Positions 9,507-17,800 of a stretch of DNA of 64,000 nt are shown here, one piece after another. The stretch lies in assembly GCF_000807855.2 (NCBI RefSeq), contig NZ_JRYR02000002.1, positions 1,269,429 through 1,333,428 on the forward strand, written 5' to 3'. The position numbers and the translations under genes are program-made. The notes under the pieces are model-generated. The model made no database searches. It worked only from the letters and a program-made list of their open reading frames with translations, and was not told where the DNA came from. Source of the DNA: Flammeovirga pacifica. GTDB taxonomy: Bacteria; Bacteroidota; Bacteroidia; Cytophagales; Flammeovirgaceae. Each line of letters opens with the position of its first letter. Position 1 is the stretch's first letter.

Positions 9507-9770
9507 CTAAAGAATAGTTATTTCCTTATCTATTACATCATTTCGTTTCCAATTATAGTTTTTTGTGTTTATGGTTACTTCATAAGTATTATTGGAAAAT
9601 GGTAATTTAATTGTATCAAAGCTAATTATTTTTCCAATCATCTGTTTTTTACAAAGGATATGTTTTCCAACTTTTATATTGCCATTTAAAAGCTCACAAA
9701 CAAAAATTAAATTATTTTTATTTTGAAAATCTCTATATATACCCTTGATAATTAATTTACTGTCTGTCAT
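9507..9770 (-). CDS. Immunity-like small protein (module 4)
   Basis: 87 residues, no signal peptide, predicted mostly beta (IIKGIYRDF, FVCELLNGNIKVGKHILC, YEVTINTKNYNW). No named family recognised. Its ATG overlaps the stop of the preceding toxin-end frame in an ATGA arrangement (stop 9767-9769), typical of translationally coupled toxin-immunity pairs. Context (a degraded polymorphic-toxin end directly upstream, repeats around it) supports an immunity role; that is an inference. It is the only immunity-like gene in the array without an envelope-targeting signal. Confidence 0.55.
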   Translation of the reverse strand: MTDSKLIIKGIYRDFQNKNNLIFVCELLNGNIKVGKHILCKKQMIGKIISFDTIKLPFSNNTYEVTINTKNYNWKRNDVIDKEITIL

Positions 9771-9900
9771 TTTATAAATTTAGCATTAACACCATTTTCA
9801 GTTCTATTAACTTCGACTTTATTAAATCCATATTTTCTTGCTTATCTTCCACTCCAAGTAGACCAAGCTGCATCGATTTCACTTAAATCATCTTTTTTTA
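9767..9900 (-). pseudogene. Broken polymorphic-toxin C-terminus (module 4)
   Basis: In the frame that ends at 9767 the sequence reads KKDDLSEIDAAWSTWSGR, then an in-frame TAA (9842-9844), then ARKYGFNKVEVNRTENGVN and AKFIK before the true stop. The end is coupled to the immunity-like gene by a 4-base overlap. There is no start codon and no N-terminal part; its upstream edge runs into the end of the gene at 9888-10196. It reads as the leftover tip of a larger toxin. The toxin activity cannot be named. Confidence 0.6.
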
Positions 9901-10196
9901 AAAATAAGCTTATTAAATAAAATAGAAATACATATTGCATTAGGTATAAATAAAAATGTCGTTAAAAATAATAGTTCATCAGAGAACCAAACAAAGAATG
10001 ATAAAGGAAAATTAAGCAAATACTTATATATGATAAACGCTTTCAATTCATGAGATTCAAAACTTTCAAATGAATACCATTTTCCTTGCGAAAAGTGATC
10101 TTCATAATTCATTAAAATAGAAATAGAATAACCATATAAAAAGACATAAATAATTATAATAATAAGGGTGACAAAATATTTTTTAAATACTTTCAT
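9888..10196 (-). CDS. Small membrane protein, immunity-like (module 3)
   Basis: 102 residues from ATG 10196 (a GTG two codons earlier, at 10202, is possible). It has a first membrane helix (about 8-30, LIIIIIYVFLYGY), a loop carrying NYEDHFSQGKWYSFESFES, and one or two further helices (LNFPLSFFVWF, FLTTFLFIPNAICISILF). It directly follows a degraded toxin end at 10212-10494, a layout usual for membrane immunity proteins of envelope-acting toxins. No family recognised; function inferred from context only. Confidence 0.55.
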   Translation of the reverse strand: MKVFKKYFVTLIIIIIYVFLYGYSISILMNYEDHFSQGKWYSFESFESHELKAFIIYKYLLNFPLSFFVWFSDELLFLTTFLFIPNAICISILFNKLIFKKR

Positions 10197-10211
10197 ATTC
10201 ACTTATTTTTC

Positions 10212-10494
10212 TTATCTAAAAAAAGTACTTTCAGTAAAAGAGCTTGAGTTTTCTCCTGTGTCTTCATAAGATCGTTTTTCTGTATTTGGGTTTACATACT
10301 CTCAATTACCAATATTTTTTATTCCAGTAATGCTTCTTATCATATCTGAAGAAGTATTTTGAACAACTTCATCTATATAACCATGAGTAACTAAGAAATT
10401 CACTTCTTCAGAGACGCTTACAGTTATCACATGAGACATTGACCAATAAAGTAAATCCCACATTTTTTTACTTGTGGTTTTTTTTCTTTTAGTG
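10212..10494 (-). pseudogene. Broken polymorphic-toxin C-terminus with core-tail remnant (module 3)
   Basis: From an ATG at 10463 the frame reads MWDLLYWSMSHVITVSVSEE and onward to GIKNIGN. An in-frame TGA (10302-10304) follows, then EYVNPNTEKRSYEDTGE and SSSFTESTFFR to the final stop at 10212. Just upstream (10464-10494) the shared core tail survives only as PQVKKC, one base out of frame with the toxin part at a run of A. A frameshift plus a stop make this a dead gene. It precedes the membrane immunity-like gene at 9888. Confidence 0.65.
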
Positions 10495-10558
10495 ATAAGT
10501 TACAAACTTATACAATGGTACAGTTTTAAGTAACGCCTTACGACTTGATACTTAGAAC
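10495..10558. repeat. Junction repeat, copy B (diverged)
   Basis: The palindrome ATAAGTTACAAACTTAT (10495-10511) is intact. The second hairpin (10523-10558) has drifted (GTTTTAAGTA / TACTTAGAAC), so this looks like the oldest copy. Confidence 0.8.
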
Positions 10559-10598
10559 AGTGGATTCTATATAACAGTGATAAACACCATTATGTAAT

Positions 10599-10841
10599 TT
10601 ATTTTTTTTTGAATTTAATTTTATTACTTCCTTTTACAGAAAACGTATCCTCTATACTATTAATAAATTTCAGATGTTCTTTAAATTTTTCTGGTCCGAG
10701 TAATTTCTCTAGAGAATCTAATTCTTCTTTAGACAGCTCATTTTTAATAACCGGTTCATTTATTTTATAAGATTTTCCATCTTTTCTCATATTACAAGAA
10801 ATTAAAATTAACGTAACAACTAATATTTTTTTGCTTTTCAT
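10599..10841 (-). CDS. Small lipoprotein, immunity-like (module 2)
   Basis: 80 residues. The signal peptide ends with lipobox LILISC, then NMRKDG. The mature part is charged and helical (ELSKEELDSLEKLLGPEKF). The start overlaps the end of the upstream toxin-like frame (10792-11172) by about 50 bases, as in coupled toxin-immunity pairs. Lipoprotein targeting suggests protection in the periplasm. No family recognised. Confidence 0.55.
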   Translation of the reverse strand: MKSKKILVVTLILISCNMRKDGKSYKINEPVIKNELSKEELDSLEKLLGPEKFKEHLKFINSIEDTFSVKGSNKIKFKKK

Positions 10842-11254
10842 CAGAAATTGATTTAATAAACTTTAATTGAGAAATATCTTTAATAGGTTTTACACAACTA
10901 TATGAAGCATTCAAATTTCCTTCAACTTGTAATATAGCACCACCAACACCTACAGAAAAACTTGCTCCCCAATACCCTGATGAATATGCGACTATAAAAG
11001 ACTCAACTGCTACTTCACCTCCCCTACCTGATGCATAAACATGAAAAGGCATATTAGGAAATACTGTAAAATTAAATACGGATTCTCCACTTGCATTACT
11101 CATTAAACTACCTGAAACTGTTCCAAATGCATATATTCCAATCAGGTGCAACTTATACTCCACCACCTCCAAGATTTGAAATTGCTGATGGATTAATTGG
11201 CAGTGTAAACCAACATTTTTTTACTTGAGGGGGTTGATTTCTTTTAGTGATAAG
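10792..11254 (-). pseudogene. Polymorphic-toxin C-terminal remnant, glycine-rich, frameshifted from its core tail (module 2)
   Basis: From 11254 the core-tail frame reads LITKRNQPPQVKKCWFTLP, then INPSAISNLGGGGV, and stops at 11153. One frame over, starting inside the same GGTGGTGG run, an open frame of about 126 residues continues to 10792. It is rich in Gly, Ser and Ala with short beta-like segments (FGTVSGSLMSNASGE, SFSVGVGGAILQVEG). A single-base slip in the GGTGGTGGA tract would join the two, so the module looks like a toxin C-terminus recently broken at that point. It overlaps the lipoprotein gene at 10599. Confidence 0.6.
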
Positions 11255-11334
11255 TTACAAACTTATACAATTGGAGCTACAAAAATTGAAAGGTTGTAAT
11301 ATGAAATAATGCAATCTATGTGGGGGTAGATTGC
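11250..11334. repeat. Junction repeat, copy C1 (palindrome fused to terminator-like hairpin)
   Basis: The palindrome (11250-11266) and AATTGGAG are present. The sequence then switches to the block CTACAAAAATTGAAAGG and the stem GCAATCTA / TAGATTGC (11311-11318 and 11327-11334), in place of the GTTCGAAGTA hairpin. This switch point is a recombination scar between two repeat types. Confidence 0.75.
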
Positions 11335-11347
11335 TTGGTTTGTTGTG

Positions 11348-11410
11348 ATAAGTTATAAACTTATACAATGGGATAGTTCTAAGTAACGCCTACCCCTTGA
11401 TACTTCGAAC
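11348..11410. repeat. Junction repeat, copy C2
   Basis: The palindrome ATAAGTTATAAACTTAT (11348-11364) and the hairpin GTTCTAAGTA ... TACTTCGAAC (11376-11410) are both present. The left flank is GCTTGGTTTGTTGTG, matching copy A. Confidence 0.8.
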
Positions 11411-11481
11411 AGTGGAGGGATTTCTCCTGCTTGTATTACTCCCGTGGGCAACTGCATAATCATTTGGGGAATTCAATACTA

Positions 11482-12246
11482 CTACTCTTCTTCTTCTTCG
11501 ACAGTTAAATAATTTAAAGAATAAGGCTCTTCTGAATAAGTCACAATAGGATTAAACCAAATAGGGTTATGAGAAAGTTCTGGAAATAAATATTCACGAG
11601 TAAACTTCCAATATTCTTGATCATTAAATAAAGGCAATAATGTTTTAAGATTAAATGGAGTTTGTATTTTCTTTTGAAGAATAAATAAAGATTCTTTTCT
11701 ATCTGGGTATTCTTTTATATTAGTTTTATAAATAACTTTTCCCTTATTCAATACAATTCTTTTGTATGCTTCATAATTACTATCTATTAGATAGATATCA
11801 TGAAAGGTCATATCTCTTTGATCTAAACTTCCAGTTGAATTTCCTAAAAAAATTAAAATGTTTTCCCTTTTATAAAAAATGAAAAATCCAGGTATACTAC
11901 TAAAATCAAATATTCCTCCAAATACTATAATATTGTTATTAAATTGATACAAAGTTAAAGATATCTCACCTTGATATTTATTATTACTACCAAAATGAAA
12001 ACTCTTGTAATTACAAACTTTACAAATACTATCACACCACATCTCGGTGCTTTTAGTAATAGGTAAATTTAAATTCTTAATCAGTTCACTATCTTCAATT
12101 TGCTTTTGATTTTCAGTCATTTTGCTTCTCTCTGTTTTATAAGACGATAAAATTATTTCCCAATTAACTTCATCTTGAGCAAATGAAAAACTATTAACAG
12201 AACAAAGCATTAATAATATTCTAAGGAATTTCAACTTATCTATCAT
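11482..12246 (-). CDS. Secreted or envelope immunity-like protein (module 1)
   Basis: 254 residues from ATG 12246; the longer open frame to 12306 is rejected because this start gives a clean signal peptide (MIDKLKFLRILLMLCSVNSF, then SFAQ). The start lies within the end of the upstream toxin-like frame (stop 12236-12238), so the two are translationally coupled. The mature part has a CDSICKVC pair of cysteines, a beta-rich centre (GEISLTLYQFNNNIIVFGG) and an acidic tail of repeated Glu. No family recognised. The coupling and export suggest an immunity protein for a toxin acting in the periplasm or envelope. Confidence 0.55.
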   Translation of the reverse strand: MIDKLKFLRILLMLCSVNSFSFAQDEVNWEIILSSYKTERSKMTENQKQIEDSELIKNLNLPITKSTEMWCDSICKVCNYKSFHFGSNNKYQGEISLTLYQFNNNIIVFGGIFDFSSIPGFFIFYKRENILIFLGNSTGSLDQRDMTFHDIYLIDSNYEAYKRIVLNKGKVIYKTNIKEYPDRKESLFILQKKIQTPFNLKTLLPLFNDQEYWKFTREYLFPELSHNPIWFNPIVTYSEEPYSLNYLTVEEEEE

Positions 12247-12622
12247 TGTTAATATTTCTATTTTGTTTATGCCTTTGAGAAGGTACAAAAAATTGAACCG
12301 GTGCATCTTCTCCTGTTAAACCCGGAATTTTATTTATTATAAAATCAGTTTTTATTATGTTTTCTTCACTATAAGTTTTAACCCACCCTTTCTTAAAATG
12401 ACTAGGTTGAGTTAACATCATTACGTTTGTTCGTTTCATTTTCGTTAATGTTTGATTACTATTTAAAATTCCATACCTGTCTGTTCCTGTTCTACTTTTT
12501 TTTATATAAGCTGCTGTACTGTAATCTTGATTCATAAAAAGATTTGAAATTGCTGATGGATTTATTGGCAGTGTAAACCAACATTTTTTTACTTGAGAGG
12601 GTTGTTTTCTTTTAGTGATAAG
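12236..12622 (-). pseudogene. Orphan polymorphic-toxin C-terminus fused in frame to core tail (module 1)
   Basis: The open frame begins right at the repeat palindrome and reads LITKRKQPSQVKKCWFTLPI, then NPSAISNLF, then a variable part of about 100 residues (MNQDYSTAAYIKKSRTGTDR ... APVQFFVPSQRHKQNRN). The first segment is the same core tail seen at 11153-11254, so this is a displaced toxin end without its N-terminal core. It has no start in the core tail; ATG 12535 could yield the variable part alone. It overlaps the immunity-like gene at 11482-12246. The toxin fold is not recognised. Unlike the other modules its frame is intact. Confidence 0.65.
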
Positions 12623-12680
12623 TTACAAACTTATACAATTGGAGAGTTCGAAGTAACGCCTACGGCTTGATACTTCGAAC
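12618..12680. repeat. Junction repeat, copy D
   Basis: The palindrome (12618-12634), AATTGGAGA link and hairpin GTTCGAAGTA ... TACTTCGAAC (12646-12680) are nearly identical to copy A. Its right flank cuts into the toxin fragment at 12690-13065; its left flank is the core tail of module 1. Confidence 0.85.
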
Positions 12681-12689
12681 AGTGTAGGG

Positions 12690-13065
12690 ATTTAAGATAT
12701 TTATCATAACTATTCCAATATTTTCCTCCTTTTTTTATTGACTTATCACCTTCATGAAAATTTAATAAATAATATAAAGATCCCTTCTCATCATTATCAT
12801 TTTGAATCGCCAAATCTATCATATAATCTGGTATAGGAATTAATTCTTTACCTGATGTGTTTAATAGTAACATATCAAAAACTTTTGCTTCCGATTCTCT
12901 CTCTGCACCACTTCTTGTACTTGTTCCTAATATCATTTGTTCTTGTGTTAAACCATAAAAATCATACTGATATTGATGAAATAATTCTTCTCCCAAAGCC
13001 ATCATTCTTTCACCAAAAATTCCCTCATACTTAAACATAGGTCTAAAAACTATTGGAACTTTTCT
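12690..13065 (-). pseudogene. Truncated zincin-like polymorphic-toxin fragment (module 0)
   Basis: The frame starts after a TGA at 13066-13068 and reads KVPIVFRPMFKYEGIFGER, MMALGEELFHQYQYDFYG and onward to YDKYLKSL. It is then cut by the repeat, whose bases merely extend the frame with HCSKYQAVGVTSNSP. The EELFH stretch resembles the HExxH helix of zinc-peptidase-like toxin domains, with Glu in place of the first His. Both ends are missing: no N-terminal core and no natural stop. A short ORF can start at ATG 13038 but is unlikely to be a working gene. Confidence 0.55.
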
Positions 13066-13159
13066 TCACCTTAGATCACATTCCTTATTCTAGTTTATAA
13101 AACGTATTTCAATTATAAATCATTGCTTCTATAAAATTAGTTAAATTCAAATATAGAAA

Positions 13160-13188
13160 AGAGGTGCTTACATAATGCAAGCACCTCT
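13160..13188 (-). terminator. Terminator of the susCD operon
   Basis: Perfect 10-bp stem AGAGGTGCTT / AAGCACCTCT, with a short T-run on the minus strand, downstream of the susD-like stop at 13235. Confidence 0.8.
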
Positions 13189-13234
13189 GATAGGTTTAGT
13201 TCAAGATATAGTTTTTTCTTGAATAGTGAAATTA

Positions 13235-14791
13235 TTAGTATCCAGGGTTTTGTGTTAAGTTAGGATTCTGCTGAATCTGAACTGCTGGAATTGGTAATAA
13301 TTCATTTTTATTTGGAGTAAAGCCTGGCATATACGTAGGTTTTGCAAAATCAGGTAATGATGCTGCGTCCGGACGTTTTGACCATCTTACTAAATCGAAG
13401 AAACGTTGGAATTCGAATGTAAATTCTTTTCTTCTTTCATGTACTAATTCAACAAAGAATTCTGAATTACTTAATCCTGTTGCTAGATCACTTACTCCTG
13501 CGCGTTGTCTTACTTTGTTCACAGCCATGTATGCATCAGCAGAAGGACCATTTACTTCGTTTTCTGCTTCGGCAAACATTAATAGAACTTCTGCAAAACG
13601 CATTTGTCTAAAGTTTACAGGCGACTGGTTAAACCCAGGGTTAGACTTATCTTCTGCAAATTTTCTTACACCAATAATGTAATTTTCATCACGTTCTGTT
13701 GTTCTATTGTTCCAACCGTTATCTATATGTGGAGTTGCTGTAATAATTTCTCCGCTCCATTCATCTCCTTCCTTAGCAATAGTGTACTTTCTTCTAATAT
13801 CATTTTCCTCTGGGAAACTATTAAAATAACCATCCACTTCTAATGAAGGAATTGCGTTGGCAAAACGGAAAGGTGAGATTGCTGTTGATACCCAATTGGC
13901 TTTCGATGATTGGTTAGTATCATAATCTGGCCATGGAGAACCAACGCCACCCATAAATTGAACTTCAAATACTGATTCCATATTATTTTCAAAATCTTTC
14001 ACAAAATTTTGATCAAATGGTACCAAATCATAAGCAGCATGTTCACCATCAATTACTTTTTTCAAAGCAGTTCTGGCCTCATTATACTTTTGTTGATAAA
14101 GATACGCTTTACCTAATAAAGCTTGAGCAGCTCCCGAAGTAGCACGACCTATATTATCTCCTTCATAACTTGCCTTAAGCATATCAATTGCTTTTAACAA
14201 ATCTGTTTCAATTAAAGCATATACTTCTGCTTCAGTACTACGCATTGGTCTTAAAAACTCTTCTGATAAATTACCATCAAAAGGTTTATCATAGATTGGT
14301 ACACCACCGTATAGAGTGACTAAGTTAAAGTAGTAGAAAGCTCTTAAAAAGTAAGCTTCACCAATATAGTGTGCTTTTCGCTCTTCTTCACTTGTTAACA
14401 CTTCAATACTTGGTACTTTATCTAAGACTACATTTGCTCTTGCAATACCTGTGTAACTTGCTTCCCAACTTTTAGGGATTAATTCTGAAGTGGTAGGACT
14501 AAAACCAAACCCTTCATATTCTATTAATTGAGTAGCACCTGAAGTAGTTTGCATATCACCACTCATATAATCTAAAAGATATCTATGACGTTTATACAAA
14601 CCATACCAATGCAAAGGAGTATACACTGCATTAATGGCCATTTCAGCATCTTTAATGCTTTTGTAATATGTATTTGAATCCACATCTACTTGTACTTTCG
14701 CATCATCTAGAAACGATTCGCAAGAGGTGGTGAAAATAGTTGCAAGACAAACACTTGCAGCTAAAATCGATTTATTTAAAATATTTTTCAT
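13235..14791 (-). CDS. SusD/RagB family outer-membrane nutrient-binding lipoprotein
   Basis: 518 residues; lipobox TTSC with Cys24. The TPR-like N-terminal half includes ADMAINAVYTPL-type helices (EMAINAVYTPLHWYGLYKRH), then GEAYFLRAFYYFNLVTLYGG, the hallmark SusD sequence, and PIYDKPF. The C-terminal RagB part has FRQMRFAEVLLMFAEAENE and ERRKEFTFEFQRFFDLVRW, ending with NPNLTQNPGY. SusD proteins cap the SusC barrel and capture oligosaccharides (or other nutrients) at the surface. It lies 15 bases downstream of the SusC gene in one operon. The substrate is not indicated: no glycoside hydrolase is co-transcribed. Confidence 0.93.
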   Translation of the reverse strand: MKNILNKSILAASVCLATIFTTSCESFLDDAKVQVDVDSNTYYKSIKDAEMAINAVYTPLHWYGLYKRHRYLLDYMSGDMQTTSGATQLIEYEGFGFSPTTSELIPKSWEASYTGIARANVVLDKVPSIEVLTSEEERKAHYIGEAYFLRAFYYFNLVTLYGGVPIYDKPFDGNLSEEFLRPMRSTEAEVYALIETDLLKAIDMLKASYEGDNIGRATSGAAQALLGKAYLYQQKYNEARTALKKVIDGEHAAYDLVPFDQNFVKDFENNMESVFEVQFMGGVGSPWPDYDTNQSSKANWVSTAISPFRFANAIPSLEVDGYFNSFPEENDIRRKYTIAKEGDEWSGEIITATPHIDNGWNNRTTERDENYIIGVRKFAEDKSNPGFNQSPVNFRQMRFAEVLLMFAEAENEVNGPSADAYMAVNKVRQRAGVSDLATGLSNSEFFVELVHERRKEFTFEFQRFFDLVRWSKRPDAASLPDFAKPTYMPGFTPNKNELLPIPAVQIQQNPNLTQNPGY

Positions 14792-14806
14792 TTTTATAAT
14801 CAGCTA

Positions 14807-17800
14807 TTAAAATCCAACTTGAATACCAGCAATAAAGCTACGAGACATTGGGTAAGTACCATCAGGTATAATACCATCTAATTGTACTTCTGGATCTAGA
14901 CCAGAATAATTAGTGAAAGTAAATAAGTTTTGACCTGCAACATATAATCTTAGTTTACTTAAGCCACCCATTTTACTTCTAAGGCTCTCATTAAAGCTAT
15001 ACCCTAACTGTAAGTTTTTAACTCTTAAATAAGATGCTTTCTCAACCCACCAATCAGAAATCACATCGTTGTTAGACAACTGTTTTGCAATGGCTCTTGG
15101 TTGTGTAGTTGATTTGTTCTCAGGTGTCCAGGCTCCTAATACATCTTTTGTCATATTAAAGTCTCTGTCATAACCTTGAGTGTAGAACCTTGTAGAATTG
15201 AAAACATCATTACCGTAAACACCTTGTAATTGAAGGTTAAAATCAAATCCTTTGTAACCCATATTGATGTTCATACCATAAGTCACACTTTGGTTAGCAT
15301 CTCCAATAAAAGTTCTATCATCATCAGTAATCTCACCATCACCATTAACATCAACATATCTGATATCACCAGGCTTAGTTTCAGCACCTGGGTAAGGTGT
15401 AGGACCTGCATCGATTTCTGCTTGTGATTGGTAGATACCATCAGACTTAAATCCATATAATGAATATAAAGAATGACCTACTTCAATTCTATTTCTAGTA
15501 AATTCCCAGTTGGCTTTTTTCGATTCAGTAATAAAAGGTAAACCTTCTGCTAAACGTGTCACCTCATTATTAATGAATGTAGCATTGGCACCAATACTGT
15601 AAGTGAATTCACCTTTCTTATCACCCCAATTTACTGAGAATTCCCAGCCTTTGTTTTGTACTTCTCCAGCATTTACAAATACGTTTTTATATCCTGTAGA
15701 TGATGGTAATGTGTAATCAAGTAATAAATCATCAGATACTTTAATAAAGTAATCTACAGTAAATGATAATCTATTTTTTAATACAGCTGCATCAATACCT
15801 ACGTTAGTTTGCACTTGCTTTTCCCAAACTAAAGCTGGGTTAAATACCTGTGCTCCAGGAGCAACAGTAGGTACAAGAGTTCCACCATTAAATACATATC
15901 TAGGAACTGAATTTAATAAAGATTGAGTTGCTCTTTGGTTAATTTGATCATTACCTAAACTACCATATGAAGCTCTTAATTTTAGTAGATCAAATGGACC
16001 ATTTACCATAAAACCTTCTTTTGAGATTAACCAACCTACTGAACCAGACATGAAATTATGGAATCTGTTCTCATCTGTAAATACTGAAGAACCATCTCTA
16101 CGGAAGTTAAAAGTAGCCATGTATTTACCATCATAATCATAGATGGCTCTACCGATATAAGATAAAGTATTCTTATCATATAAAGGTGACTTTGAGTCTG
16201 CAATAATATTTGGAGAACCATTCAAAATAGGTAATTCAGAAGATAAGTTACCTCCGTAAACTGAAGCATTCATCCAATTTTGTCTACTATGTTGCATAGT
16301 ATAACCTGCTAATAGACCAAGGTTATGCTTTCCAAAAGTCTTTTTATAGTTTAATGTGTTTTCCCATAACCACATCGATCTTTCATTTCTTTCTTCGTGT
16401 AATTCTGCACCTCTTGGGAATAAATATGGAGGCTCACCTGTATCATTTAAATAGAACTCAGGCATGAACATTTTATGGTGGATGTTAGAAACATCTGCCG
16501 CTAAATTAGTTTTGAAGTTTAATCCATGGAAAAGCTCCACCTCTCCATAAACACTTGCAATTACTCTATTGATCACTCTATTTCTATCCAATAAATTTTG
16601 AGTTGCTACAGGTTGGATCATATTATAATCACCATCCAATGGCCCTAAACCATTATATCCACCTAAATTATCAGGATTTTTCACTTCAATAGCAGGAGAG
16701 TAAGCTAATGCCCAGAATGTAGGGTTTCTATCACCCAAGTATCCTAAATTATAATTCGATCTTGTATAAGAAATAGTATTACCGAATTTGAATCTTTTTA
16801 CAGTCAAGTCACTATTAATTCTCATTGATGTTCTAGTGAAACCTGTATTAATCATTGTACCTTTCTCATCGTAATGATTGATCGATGCATAGATAGAACC
16901 ATTTTTACCTGAAGTACTACCGCTCAACTCATAACTTTGCTGATACCCAGTTTGGTACAACTCATCCTGCCAATCTGTATTAGTAGTTATTGTTGTTCCA
17001 TCTAAATTAGGTATTCTTGGTAAACCAGAATTATCTTTCACAGTATTCATTACTTGTTGGTATTCTTGAGAATTCATCATATCCAACTTATTTGTAACTG
17101 TTTTAGGTCCTCCGAAAATATTCACATTAAATTGAGGCTTACCACCTGACTTACCTCTTTTTGTTTGAATAATAATGACACCATTTGCTGCTCTAGCTCC
17201 ATATATAGCGGCTGCAGACGCATCTTTCAATACGTTCACCGACTCAATATCACTAGGGTTAATTGTTGAGAAAGCATCTCCATCTTGTAAGATTACACCA
17301 TCAATTACATAAAGAGGTTCAGATCCACCTGTAATTGTACCTGTACCACGAATACGAATTGTAGGAGCTGCACCAGGTTGTCCGTCAGTTCCTGTAATTT
17401 GTAAACCTGCTACTTGACCTTGTAATGCTGATTGAAAATCTGCAACAGGTCTACCCTCTATAGCATCTTTACCTACTTTGGTAATTGCTCCTGTTACATT
17501 CTCTTTCTTCTGAGTTCCGTAACCTATAACTACTAACTCATCTAATTCAGCTAAATCCTCTTCTAATGTTACCATTAAGTCCGTTTGAGATCCCACTGTT
17601 ATTTCTTGTTCTAGGTATCCTATAAAAGAAAAAACTAAAACAGGGTTTTCGGTAGTTAAGACTAAAGAGAATTTTCCTTCAAGATCAGTAATAGTTCCAT
17701 TTATTGTTCCTTTTTCTACAACATTAGTACCGATAAGCGGTTGCTTATTTACATCTCTAATAATACCAGAGACGATCTTGTCTTGGGCTTGGGCAGATCC

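Noticed and set aside
9333-12680. The GTTCGAAGTA hairpins as integron attC sites
   Set aside because: They fold like short attC sites, but the ends do not fit the core site GTTRRRY and no integrase is in the window; kept only as a loose comparison.
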